A DNA stretch of 25,586 nucleotides from an uncultured Oscillospiraceae bacterium (GCA_900539195.1 UQBC01000036.1:1-25586), one strand, 5' to 3'; shown: positions 1-7,150, counted from the first letter of the stretch. Made by a program: numbers and translations. Notes: generated by a model from the letters alone, not told the origin.

Positions 1-38
1 AGGGGCGTATCGGTTATCAAATACTCATCTTTCGACAT
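1..38 (-). CDS. 5' end of an unidentified gene (partial, runs off the left edge)
   Basis: An ATG at 38-36 on the minus strand follows a consensus GGAGG (52-48) at 9 nt spacing and stays open to the window edge. Only 12 residues are visible (MSKDEYLITDTP), too few to name the product. The start overlaps the end of the preceding minus-strand frame in the arrangement ATGTCGAAAGATGA, which is typical of translationally coupled genes. The neighbourhood of recombinase and transposase relics suggests it belongs to a mobile element, which is inference. Confidence 0.5.
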   Translation of the reverse strand, partial: MSKDEYLITDTP

Positions 39-358
39 TATCATATTCCTCCATGATATCTTGTATCGTGGTATCCCATTCACTTACCTTCTCAAATACC
101 GATTTGTCGATTTCATTAAATATGAATTTTATCTTTCTCCGGTGGATACAGATATGTAATCGGATTCTGTGCCGACTGATTCAACTTCAATCCGGCTATC
201 GACTTTCCAATGCAGAACGATTCATTCTCATCTGGCGGAAATCCCTGCTCATATCTTTCATCCACAAAGAATAATCTATTTTCAGTTTTCGGTGCAAGAA
301 CAATATCCTGTCTTGGAAGTCTGTCCTTTGCCTCTTTACATACAAAGCTCCTGCTCAA
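25..358 (-). pseudogene. unrecognised ORF with an apparent frameshift, mobile-element debris
   Basis: The minus-strand frame from 358 to 116 is open for about 80 codons (for example DIVLAPKTENRLFFVDERYE and GLKLNQSAQNPITYLYPPE) but has no ribosome binding site and only a TTG at its upper end. At about 118 it stops, while another frame continues without interruption as FNEIDKSVFEKVSEWDTTIQ and so on to a TGA at 27-25, where the next gene begins. The simplest reading is one gene broken by an indel near 118-135 and fused at its upper end to a serine-recombinase relic. I do not recognise the family. It could instead be two small overlapping genes. Confidence 0.35.
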
Positions 359-437
359 TAGCGGACGTATCGACCTGCATATTGATCTTGTCCTGTATCA
401 TTGACGCAAATTTTGGATTGCGTACCAGAGCATATCT
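345..437 (-). pseudogene. C-terminal-region fragment of a large serine recombinase
   Basis: The minus-strand frame reads RYALVRNPKFASMIQDKINM followed by QVDTSAIEQEL. This resembles the coiled-coil/DUF4368-adjacent part of large serine site-specific recombinases of clostridial transposons, where similar 'VxNPxFxxxIQxKI...VDTSxIEQE' stretches occur. The identification is from memory of the family. Only about 31 codons survive. No catalytic resolvase domain or zinc ribbon is present, and the frame ends at 338-336. It marks the site of a former integrated element. Confidence 0.45.
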
Positions 438-480
438 GAAAAGAAAAAGTTGCACAAAAAGCACTTTAATGGTAAAATAA

Positions 481-609
481 AAGAAAAACCAAAGGAGAAG
501 TGCAAATGGGCGCAAAGCTTTTCGCAGAGTTGCTACTCGTTATGATAAGCTTGCTTCATCGTTTCTTGTTTTCGTACACGTTGCTTCCATTTGGCTTTTG
601 TCTAAATGA
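481..609 (+). pseudogene. C-terminal remnant of an IS5-type transposase
   Basis: An open frame between stops at 478-480 and 607-609 ends with RRVATRYDKLASSFLVFVHV then ASIWLLSK and TGA. The 'RR(V/I)ATRY(D/E)K...FL.FVHLASIW(I/L)' ending is the characteristic C-terminus of IS5/IS4-superfamily DDE transposases. The catalytic DDE residues and the terminal inverted repeats are absent, so this is a dead relic of about 40 codons. It lies directly beside the serine-recombinase relic, so the locus has been hit by at least two kinds of element. Confidence 0.65.
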
Positions 610-652
610 TACAACTCTTTTGAGTTTTCAGATACGCTCTAGTATGGTGGTA

Positions 653-682
653 TTGAAATTTTAAGTTGGGACGTGATATAAT
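653..682 (+). promoter_or_regulatory. sigma-A promoter of the GH114-like lipoprotein gene
   Basis: TTGAAA (653-658) and TATAAT (677-682) are separated by 18 nt. Transcription would start near 689. This rules out the ATGs at 666 and 681 as starts and supports the ATG at 753. Confidence 0.65.
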
Positions 683-752
683 GAGGAAAATGGGTGTAAA
701 TCTGCCTTATAAATTTGGAGATGGCACATTCTTTTTTAGGAGCAAAAAAGAA

Positions 753-1571
753 ATGACTAAAATACTTGTTCTGATTTCTGTGGTGATTTTTTTTACAGCC
801 TGTACGGTAAAGACAACGGAAAAGTTGACTGATGTAAGACATCCGTATGGTGTTTTTATCGGAGCAGAAAAGGAAAAACTGTTGCCGATAAACAACTATG
901 ACGTTCTTGTTATTGATGCAGAATTATTGACAGCCGAGGACATTGATGCGATACACCAAAACGGAAACAACGAGATATATTCCTATCTTAATATTGGTTC
1001 AGTAGAAGACTTTCGCATCTATTACGAAGAATTTTTGCCTTTTACCATAGGCGAATACAAGGATTGGGATAATGAAAAGTGGATAGATGTATCATCAGAA
1101 AAATGGCAGACACACATCGTTGAAGCAGCGGATGAACTGATGGATAAGGGAGTTTCAGGACTATTTGTGGATAATACCGATGTTTACTATGCATTTCACG
1201 AGCAGAAAATATACAATGCGTTACTAGATATTTTCAACGCTTTTACTGAAAAAGGAATAAAGGTAATTGTGAATGGCGGCGATGTGTTTATAAGTGAAGT
1301 AATAAATAATCGCTCTATCCCAACTTGCATAAAAGCGGTTAATCAGGAAACCGTATTTACATCAATAAATTTCGATGATAAATCCTTTGGCGAAAATAAT
1401 TGGGAGAATAGAGAGTATTTTATTGAATATCTTAATGTCTGCAAACAAAACGGTATGGATGTTTTGCTTATTGAATATGGTGCAAACGATAAACTGAGAG
1501 AAAAGGTCATGGATTACTGCAATAAAAATGATTATGTATGCTATTTTGCTGACTCTTTGGCGCTTGATTGA
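753..1571 (+). CDS. GH114-like (endo-alpha-1,4-polygalactosaminidase family) lipoprotein
   Basis: The 272-residue product begins with a lipoprotein signal (MTKILVLISVVIFFTAC, lipobox FTAC, Cys17) and should be anchored outside the membrane. The rest looks like the TIM-barrel of the GH114/DUF297 group: a first strand with YGVFIG, NNYDVLVIDAE, then YSYLNIGSVEDFR, a DNTD motif in 'GLFVDNTDVYY', and VNGGDVF. Family members are predicted to cleave amino-sugar polymers, and some are only linked to exopolysaccharide by context. The start at 753 is chosen because AGGAG (738-742) precedes it by 10 nt, the lipoprotein signal starts there, and the upstream in-frame ATG overlaps the promoter. The gene is a single transcription unit beside mobile-element relics and may have arrived with them. 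The exact substrate is unknown. Confidence 0.7.
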   Translation: MTKILVLISVVIFFTACTVKTTEKLTDVRHPYGVFIGAEKEKLLPINNYDVLVIDAELLTAEDIDAIHQNGNNEIYSYLNIGSVEDFRIYYEEFLPFTIGEYKDWDNEKWIDVSSEKWQTHIVEAADELMDKGVSGLFVDNTDVYYAFHEQKIYNALLDIFNAFTEKGIKVIVNGGDVFISEVINNRSIPTCIKAVNQETVFTSINFDDKSFGENNWENREYFIEYLNVCKQNGMDVLLIEYGANDKLREKVMDYCNKNDYVCYFADSLALD

Positions 1572-1699
1572 TAAATAGCCATTTCTCAAGCAGACATATC
1601 TGCCGTAAATTAAGTGATATGCTGTGTTCGTTTTAGCATATTCAGCTGTAATAGTCAATGCAAAAGGGGAAGAGCGGAGCATTGAGAAATGAATGCATT

Positions 1700-1759
1700 G
1701 GCTCTACCCCAATTGGCTCTACCCCAATCGGCTCTACCCCAATCGGCTCTACCCCAAAA
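1700..1759. repeat. four tandem 15-bp repeats
   Basis: Four head-to-tail copies of GGCTCTACCCCAATC (1700-1714, 1715-1729, 1730-1744, 1745-1759) occur. Copy 1 ends in AATT and copy 4 in AAAA. They lie in a 289-bp gene-free stretch (1572-1860) in which I see no other gene, promoter or clear terminator. The 15-bp unit has no spacer, so this is a minisatellite and not a CRISPR array. The period is a multiple of three but no open frame with a start uses it. Confidence 0.9.
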
Positions 1760-1860
1760 TCTGTGTAAACCACAAATGTGCATTAAGTGAAATCAGTAAG
1801 CTCAGGTAACATTTTGATGAGTCCAGAGCTTATTCATAGTAACACAAATCAATTGAGTTG

Positions 1861-2067
1861 TCAATAGAAACTGCTGTCCGAACCGAAACGTTCCCGGAGC
1901 CTCATTATCCTGTCCAGAACACCACGGTTATCCGGACCGCCGTGAATATAATCACCGAGAAGAACGAGCTTCGCCTTGCCCTGTTCTATATCATCGAGAA
2001 CAAGTGAAAGTGCGTCCTCAAATTCCGCAAGGCAACCGTGGATATCACTCATACAGTAAATTATCAT
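1861..2067 (-). pseudogene. truncated serine/threonine-type metallophosphatase
   Basis: The 68-codon frame opens with a good ribosome binding site (AAGGAG at 2079-2074) and the calcineurin-like metallophosphatase N-terminus. It has the first metal motif as SDIHG and the second as GDYIHGGPDNRG (family form GDYVDRGPxS). Full members run to about 220-250 residues and next need the GNHD/E motif. Here the sequence stops right after FGSDSSFY, so GNHD and all later metal ligands are gone. No continuation is seen in other frames downstream to 1772. It is almost certainly a non-functional 5' fragment, although it could still be transcribed. Confidence 0.75.
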
Positions 2068-2113
2068 TGTAAACTCCTTTCACGAGCCGCACCGTTAAGC
2101 CAACAATCCCGAT

Positions 2114-2245
2114 TTACTCCTCTTTCCTTGACATCGAAACCACGCACTCAACACGAATCGACACGACCATTTTGATGACATAAGCTATCGAAGTCCATGG
2201 AAACAAGTCCAGTCGATTTAGTCTAATCGTATCTAAATTGTCCAT
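2114..2245 (-). CDS. possible 43-residue ORF upstream of the phosphatase fragment
   Basis: An ATG at 2245-2243 opens 43 codons (starting MDNLDTIRLNRLDLFPWTS, ending VSMSRKEE) on the phosphatase strand. The ribosome binding site is weak (GAAGAAG). TATAAT at 2301-2296 could be a -10 box, but no convincing -35 is present. The composition is unremarkable and no family is recognised. It may simply be the untranslated leader of the phosphatase gene, carried with the mobile element. Otherwise 2068-2380 shows no gene. Confidence 0.2.
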   Translation of the reverse strand: MDNLDTIRLNRLDLFPWTSIAYVIKMVVSIRVECVVSMSRKEE

Positions 2246-2307
2246 CTTCTTCAAAAAAAGTTCGTTCGCGGGGATAAGACGTTACTTTACTATCTATTAT
2301 AGCATCC

Positions 2308-2424
2308 TTACGATTTTGGCTTTTTTTCGTGTTGTCTTGCATTGGCTACATTGAATTTCAGTCCAAGAATGCTCAAGACCTCAATCGCATTCCCATTTCC
2401 AGTGATCCTTGCGTTGTTTCTCAC
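2308..2424 (-). pseudogene. alternative-frame tail of the TIGR02452 gene or a separate gene fragment
   Basis: In the frame next to the end of the macrodomain gene, 38 codons read VRNNARITGNGNAIEVLSIL then GLKFNVANARQHEKKPKS before a TAA at 2310-2308. The sequence has protein-like composition. It overlaps the last codons (KQRKDHWKWECD) of the upstream gene in a different frame. No ribosome binding site precedes the GTG. It could be the original C-terminus displaced by a frameshift near 2425-2450, or a decayed neighbour. The family is not recognised. Confidence 0.25.
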
Positions 2425-3685
2425 TTCCTTGATAGTTCAGTTCCGGAAATATGGAGAAATTTCTCTGAAACGCTTCAATATTCTCACATATTATTTCTGT
2501 TCTTTTAACTGCAAATATTACTTCGTCAAATGCATTTTTGTATCTGGATTCCAATAACACTTCTCTAAAGGCATCTGCGACAACAACGGGTGGATTATGG
2601 AAAGCGCCGCACCCCAAAGCGCCTAATATGATTACCTCTACTTCATTTTCAATTGCCACTTCAAGGATGTTTCTGATTCTTCTTTCAAGCAAATGCTGCA
2701 AATCTCCATTTGGAATTATATATCCTGAACCGCTGAAAAATGGTGCTGCACAAGTTATAACATCGACATTAAATGTTTCCTCCGTATACTGTTCTTTTTC
2801 GTGGCAAACAAATCCCTCACGATATCCTGTATTTTCTTTAAGTATCAAGACATCGGGTGTAAAAATAACTTTATCGGTTCCAAGGAACATGCTGTTATAT
2901 TGATTTTTGGAAATGACCTGTTTATTTGCTTGATAATATGAGGATGCCTTTTCGGAGATGAGAGAGTTATATAGATTGCTTACTCTACATATACTCTCCT
3001 CTTGTGCGCTCGCACCTCTAAGGACTCCGCCCCCCGGTTCTACAGGATTTGCAAAATTCAATACAGCAGTATGTTTTCCATGAATCACTGCCTCTCTTGC
3101 AGCAATAAGAGTCAAGCTCTCTTTGAACTTAACTTTTCCAAGCATATTGGGATTATGACTGCTTTGAAAACTTTCGCCATATACCTTTGTTCTGCTAACC
3201 ATTCTTTCTGTTTGTTCATAAATACTCCGTTCTGTTTCAATATAGTGTTCAAGTTCTAAAAATCCGGTGGTTCTCTCATAAAATGACAAGCGTTTTTCTA
3301 ACATATGATAATTTTCAGGTGAAATTATCCAATGAGAATCAATGCCTAAGGACTGATAGAAATAGTCCCATTCTATGCATCTATTGCTCATCATAAATAC
3401 ATATGAACACAATACACCTGCAAATCCACCATAAGTAGAAACTAATATGGGAACATTATATTTCCCACCAATTCTAATACCGCAGTTTTCAATCGAGGCA
3501 TTTAATAGTCTGGTTGTATATACATTTTCCGCATACACCTTTATTTGAAAGAAACTGTCATCTTGATAAAGCACCTGAAATTCAAATCCTTCATTTACAT
3601 AAACTGAAGAAATATCCACTTTTTTATTCATTTTCTCCACTATTTGATCTGAATTAATTTCCAACAAGGCAATATATAATTCCAT
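2381..3685 (-). CDS. TIGR02452-family protein (microbial PARG-type macrodomain)
   Basis: The 434-residue protein has a C-terminal half (about 152-415) matching the TIGR02452/DUF2263 poly(ADP-ribose) glycohydrolase-like fold. It shows LNFANPVEPGGG (209-220), GASAQEE (224-230, with the paired glutamates typical of the PARG active site), CAAPFFSGSG (312-321) and GALGCGAFHNPP (355-366). Such proteins are predicted to remove or process ADP-ribose marks. About 150 N-terminal residues form an additional domain I do not recognise. AGGAGA precedes the ATG by 9 nt. The last ~12 residues look out of place and another frame continues past the stop, so the C-terminus may be frameshifted. The gene lies 53 bp beyond the methyltransferase gene and may be read with it. 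No clear terminator is seen. Confidence 0.8.
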   Translation of the reverse strand: MELYIALLEINSDQIVEKMNKKVDISSVYVNEGFEFQVLYQDDSFFQIKVYAENVYTTRLLNASIENCGIRIGGKYNVPILVSTYGGFAGVLCSYVFMMSNRCIEWDYFYQSLGIDSHWIISPENYHMLEKRLSFYERTTGFLELEHYIETERSIYEQTERMVSRTKVYGESFQSSHNPNMLGKVKFKESLTLIAAREAVIHGKHTAVLNFANPVEPGGGVLRGASAQEESICRVSNLYNSLISEKASSYYQANKQVISKNQYNSMFLGTDKVIFTPDVLILKENTGYREGFVCHEKEQYTEETFNVDVITCAAPFFSGSGYIIPNGDLQHLLERRIRNILEVAIENEVEVIILGALGCGAFHNPPVVVADAFREVLLESRYKNAFDEVIFAVKRTEIICENIEAFQRNFSIFPELNYQGSEKQRKDHWKWECD

Positions 3686-3738
3686 AAATAGAATTCTCCT
3701 ATTCGATATAATTTACTGGCATTATTTTTCCGTAACAA

Positions 3739-4884
3739 TCAGCTCCGTGATATCAATACAACCGTCTCCACATGCCTCGTATGCGGGAACATATCAAACG
3801 GCTGAATATCGGTCACTGTGTACTTTTTCGTTAGCGTTTTCAGATCCCTCGCCTGCGTAGCCGGATTGCAGGAAATATAAACTATTCTTTCCGGTGCGAT
3901 TTTTACGAGCGAGTTTAAAAACTTTCTGTCCGCTCCAGTCCTTGCAGGGTCGAGAATCACTGCGTCATAATGAGTGCCGAGCTTTGCCTTCTTTTCAAGA
4001 AATTCGCCTGCATCGCCCCGGTTAAAAGCAATGTTGCGGGTAAGCCCGTTTTCGTGACAGTTCTTTACTGCGTCACGGACGGCTGATGCGTTGTATTCAA
4101 TGCCCTGTACCTGCTTTACATAGTCAGACGCTATTATGCCTATCGTGCCTATTCCGCTGTATGCGTCAAGTAGAACGTCCTTCTTCGTGAGCTTCGCCGC
4201 CTTTATAGCGTAGTCGTACAGCTTTTCGGTCTGTGCGTGATTTATCTGATAGAACGAGTGCGGAGATATTCTGAATCTTTTTCCGCAAAGAATATCCGTA
4301 ATGTATCCCTCGCCGTAAAGCACCTCGTTATTTTCTCCGAGAAGAAGCATTTCGGGAGTGCGGTTTACCGAGAATGTCACAGTCGTAATATCCGGGAACC
4401 GCTTTACAAGCGCTTTCACAAAGTCGTGCTTTTTAGGGAACATTGAGTTTCCGCCGACAAGAGTAACCAGTATCTCTCCGGTATTCTTTCCGACACGGAC
4501 AAGCACATGACGTAAAAAGCCACGCTCCGTACCCTCGTCATACGGTTGTAGTTTGAACGATTTAAGTAATCCTCTTATTCCTACTATAATCTCGTCCGCG
4601 CGTTTATCGTCAAGCATACAGCTGTCAATTCCGACAATGCCGTTTCTGGACGACTGATATACGCCGGAGATTATCCTGCCGTTTCTGTCAGAGCGGAATA
4701 CCGCCTGCACCTTGTTTCTGTAGTTATACGGGTCGTCTGCGCCTATAATTTTAGATACCTTGCCGAAACCGCCGAGCAGCTTTTCGGTATCCTTCTGCTT
4801 CCATTCAAGCTGCTGTTCGTATGTCATGTTGGACAGCTGACAGCCACTGCATTTTTTCGCAACGGGACATTTCTTGTTTGCCAT
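3739..4884 (-). CDS. TrmA/RlmCD-family 23S rRNA (uracil-5-)-methyltransferase lacking TRAM
   Basis: This 381-residue protein should transfer a methyl group from SAM to C5 of uracil in 23S rRNA. It starts directly with the iron-sulfur cysteines (CPVAKKCSGC, residues 6-15, with a further Cys in DSCMLD). It then has the SAM motif LLDAYSGIGTIGIIA, the DPAR motif (ILDPARTGADRK) and the catalytic cysteine in YISCNPATQARD. The usual N-terminal TRAM RNA-binding domain is missing, which resembles RlmC more than RlmD. The ATG directly follows the stop of the phospholipase gene (TAAATG), so the two are translationally coupled. A second, TRAM-containing paralogue lies at 11091-12449. Which uridine each one modifies cannot be told from sequence. 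Confidence 0.85.
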   Translation of the reverse strand: MANKKCPVAKKCSGCQLSNMTYEQQLEWKQKDTEKLLGGFGKVSKIIGADDPYNYRNKVQAVFRSDRNGRIISGVYQSSRNGIVGIDSCMLDDKRADEIIVGIRGLLKSFKLQPYDEGTERGFLRHVLVRVGKNTGEILVTLVGGNSMFPKKHDFVKALVKRFPDITTVTFSVNRTPEMLLLGENNEVLYGEGYITDILCGKRFRISPHSFYQINHAQTEKLYDYAIKAAKLTKKDVLLDAYSGIGTIGIIASDYVKQVQGIEYNASAVRDAVKNCHENGLTRNIAFNRGDAGEFLEKKAKLGTHYDAVILDPARTGADRKFLNSLVKIAPERIVYISCNPATQARDLKTLTKKYTVTDIQPFDMFPHTRHVETVVLISRS

Positions 4885-5739
4885 TTATATTCCCTGTTCT
4901 TTCTCCAAAAATTCTTCAAGACCCTCAAGATACATTTTCATATCCTTCCTCCCAAGTTCATAAACGCTTTTCAGCCTGTCAGGATCTCTCTCCGTTCTGC
5001 TTATCGTTATCGGCTCAGACGGACGGATAATAAACACCTTGCCGCTTTGTTCAAGTTCGCATAGCTTGTCTATGCTTTCGTTGTAGACATTGTGACGGTT
5101 TTCAAGCGCATTGCACAAGTCGGGAAATTTGCTGTAGAACGAGCGTATCAGCAGTTTGTTCATCGGCTTTTTGCGGTAGTTCATATCACGTGTGAGGATT
5201 ACCACCTGCTTTTTGTATCCCATTTCGGAAAAATGCTCAAACGGTATGCTGTCGGAAATTCCTCCGTCAAGATACGCCCTGCCGCCGATTATTACAGGCT
5301 TTGATATAAACGGCATGGAAGCAGAAGCACGGAGCATTTCCATATCCCGAAGTACGCTTTTTACCTGCAGATACTCCGGCTTTCCCGTTTTTACATCGGT
5401 GACCGTTGCATAAAACGGCACGCCCGATTTCTGATAGGTTTCGTCATCGAATATATCAAGCTCGTTCGGCACTTTGTAATAGGCATATTCCGTGTTGAAA
5501 AAGTCACCGCTTTTAAGTAACGGCTTTATCCCCATGTAGTTCCTGTCGCCGTTGAAGCGGCAGTTGTAGCGGATGACCCTGCCGTCCTGCCTTGACAGGA
5601 AATTCACTCCGAACACCGCACCTGCCGATGTTCCTATTATCCCGTCAAAATTTATATCGTTTTCAAGAAGTACGTCAAGTGCGCCTGCCGTGTACATTCC
5701 ACGCATAGCGCCGCCTTCAAGCACAAGTCCTGTTTTCAT
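4885..5739 (-). CDS. patatin-like phospholipase
   Basis: The 284-residue protein has the patatin/RssA layout. The oxyanion loop is EGGAMRG (8-14), the nucleophile elbow GTSAG has Ser38 (36-40), and the catalytic aspartate is Asp158 in YLDGGISDSIP. It resembles the YjjU-type bacterial patatins, which hydrolyse acyl esters of lipids. No signal peptide is seen, so action is probably at the inner face of the membrane. GGAG precedes the ATG at 7 nt. It is the middle gene of a three-gene minus-strand run, 17 nt after the small gene at 5757 and abutting the methyltransferase. Its natural substrate is unknown. Confidence 0.85.
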   Translation of the reverse strand: MKTGLVLEGGAMRGMYTAGALDVLLENDINFDGIIGTSAGAVFGVNFLSRQDGRVIRYNCRFNGDRNYMGIKPLLKSGDFFNTEYAYYKVPNELDIFDDETYQKSGVPFYATVTDVKTGKPEYLQVKSVLRDMEMLRASASMPFISKPVIIGGRAYLDGGISDSIPFEHFSEMGYKKQVVILTRDMNYRKKPMNKLLIRSFYSKFPDLCNALENRHNVYNESIDKLCELEQSGKVFIIRPSEPITISRTERDPDRLKSVYELGRKDMKMYLEGLEEFLEKEQGI

Positions 5740-5756
5740 AATGTTCTCCGTTAAAT

Positions 5757-6086
5757 TTATTTGCCGTATTCGTTGTCAAATTCTTGTATTTCTCTGAGCA
5801 TATCCTCAGTGCTGTCATCGCTCATATCGTACCATTCCATCTTTTTCAGATACTTGCCGAGCCAGCTGTCGTGAAGCGCATTCGCCACGATTCCGACTTC
5901 GCTGAAAGAATCGTTACCGTCCCCGATAACAAAAGCAAGCCGCTTATTATCTGTCGGCACTTCTTTAAAATTACACCCTGCAAACGCTTCTCTTACTGTC
6001 TTATATACCGCATCCAAATCGTGTTGCTGTAAGCTCAGCACTTTTTCATTATCTATTTCTACCGTGATTTTATATAAGTAATCCAT
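5757..6086 (-). CDS. small hypothetical protein (109 aa)
   Basis: I do not recognise the family. The product is acidic and soluble, starting MDYLYKITVEIDNEKVLSLQ and ending with a D/E-rich helix (SDDSTEDMLREIQEFDNEYG). It has no membrane segment or cysteine cluster. The alternation of an N-terminal beta-like stretch and the phrase RLAFVIGDGNDSF suggests a compact alpha/beta protein. The ribosome binding site is weak (AAGG in GAGAAGGCGGCAGGT). It leads the run to the phospholipase gene (17 nt gap), so co-expression is likely. It starts 43 nt from the -35 box of the divergent SpoU-family gene. Confidence 0.6.
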   Translation of the reverse strand: MDYLYKITVEIDNEKVLSLQQHDLDAVYKTVREAFAGCNFKEVPTDNKRLAFVIGDGNDSFSEVGIVANALHDSWLGKYLKKMEWYDMSDDSTEDMLREIQEFDNEYGK

Positions 6087-6107
6087 ACCTGCCGCCTTCT
6101 CGGGTAA

Positions 6108-6136
6108 TATATTTTTAGTACCGCCATATTTGACAA
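6108..6136 (-). promoter_or_regulatory. possible promoter of the 5757-6086 gene
   Basis: TTGTCA (6136-6131) is followed after 17-19 nt by an AT-rich AATATA/TATATT stretch (6113-6106). The -35 overlaps the -35 of the perfect plus-strand promoter. This is weaker than other promoters in the window. Confidence 0.35.
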
Positions 6137-6158
6137 CATCCGCCCGATACGCTATAAT
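6130..6158 (+). promoter_or_regulatory. consensus sigma-A promoter of the SpoU-family gene
   Basis: TTGACA (6130-6135), a 17-nt spacer and TATAAT (6153-6158) give a perfect consensus. The start would be near 6165. A dyad GTGATA-N6-TATCAC (6184-6201) lies in the leader and could be an operator or a hairpin. Confidence 0.85.
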
Positions 6159-6257
6159 ATTCAGTGCGACAAGCGGATGCGCTGTGATAATATTCTATCA
6201 CTTTTCGATAATATTTGCAATACGAAAAAGTCCGCCCGAAAGGAAATAATAAACAAT

Positions 6258-7088
6258 ATGGCTGAAATAATAGATGTTGCCGATATAAATATACCCGAGC
6301 TTGAAATATACACTCACCTGACAGATGCACGGCTTCGCAAGGTGTACGAGTATGAACATGGAATATTCATAGCCGAAAGTCAGACGGTTATAGAAGTAGC
6401 CCTTGACGCAGGCTGTAAGCCGATTTCGATGCTCACAGACAGAAAGTATATCAATGACCGTGCAAACGGCATAATAGAGCGGTGCGGTGATATTCCGGTA
6501 TATACCGCCGACAGCAAGATAATGTCCGGGCTTACAGGCTATGAGCTGACACGGGGAATGCTGTGCGCTATGGAGCGCCCTGCGCCGAAAAGAGCAGAGG
6601 AGCTTTGCAGAAACGCACGAAGGATTGCCGTACTCGAAAATATAGCCGATGTCAGCAACACAGGAGCAATAATTCGCTCTGCGGCGGCACTCGGCATAGA
6701 TGCTGTGCTGATAACCCCGTCCTGTTGTGACCCTCTTTGCAGGAGAGCCATAAGAGTAAGTATGGGAACGGTATTTCTTATCCCGTGGGGATATATCGGA
6801 GAGGATGAGCATTGGTGGCAATCACACGGCCCCGCTTATCTTAATTCGATGGGCTTTAAAACAGCGGCAATGGCACTCACAGATAACTCGGTAAGTATTG
6901 ATGACAAGACGCTTCAGAGCGAGCAGCGACTTGCTATAATACTCGGCTCTGAGGGTTACGGACTGTCGCAGAAGACTATAGACGGCTGTGATTATACGGT
7001 AAAGATACCGATGTATCACGGTGTCGATTCGCTCAACGTCGGTGCGGCGGCCGCTGTCGCATTCAGAGAGCTGAGAGTAAGGGAATAG
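6258..7088 (+). CDS. SpoU/TrmH-family RNA methyltransferase
   Basis: The 276-residue protein is a SPOUT-class 2'-O-ribose methyltransferase. It has motif 1 NTGAIIRSAAALG (134-146, with the general-base-type Arg140), motif 2 ILGSEGYGL (228-236) and motif 3 IPMYHGVDSLNVGAAAAV (250-267), which together form the trefoil knot that binds SAM. The N-terminal ~110 residues (including LRKVYEYEHGIFIAES) match the L30e-like substrate-binding domain of TrmH/RlmB-type enzymes. The ATG at 6258 is chosen because AAAGG (6239-6243) precedes it and the conserved N-terminus starts there. The spacing of 14 nt is a little long, and an in-frame GTG/ATG further upstream is less likely. It is a single gene with its own promoter and terminator. 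The target nucleotide is unknown. Confidence 0.87.
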   Translation: MAEIIDVADINIPELEIYTHLTDARLRKVYEYEHGIFIAESQTVIEVALDAGCKPISMLTDRKYINDRANGIIERCGDIPVYTADSKIMSGLTGYELTRGMLCAMERPAPKRAEELCRNARRIAVLENIADVSNTGAIIRSAAALGIDAVLITPSCCDPLCRRAIRVSMGTVFLIPWGYIGEDEHWWQSHGPAYLNSMGFKTAAMALTDNSVSIDDKTLQSEQRLAIILGSEGYGLSQKTIDGCDYTVKIPMYHGVDSLNVGAAAAVAFRELRVRE

Positions 7089-7089
7089 T

Positions 7090-7135
7090 AAAAGGGCTGA
7101 ATTGCAACTAAGCAGTTCAGCCCTTTTATTATTAC
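7090..7135 (+). terminator. intrinsic terminator between convergent genes
   Basis: AAAAGGGCTGAA (7090-7101) pairs perfectly with TTCAGCCCTTTT (7116-7127), with a 14-nt loop and a following T-rich run. The A-rich 5' side gives a T tail on the other strand too, so it may also stop the minus-strand reductase transcript that ends at 7151. Confidence 0.9.
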
Positions 7136-7150
7136 ATTATGAATATTAAG

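Noticed and set aside
666..752. Upstream extension of the GH114-like gene
   Set aside because: The ATGs at 666 and 681 lie within the promoter. The lipoprotein signal and ribosome binding site point to 753.
1700..1759. Possible CRISPR array
   Set aside because: The 15-bp repeats have no spacers and there are no cas genes.
6198..6821. 207-codon minus-strand ORF
   Set aside because: It is the shadow of the SpoU-family methyltransferase gene and has no ribosome binding site.
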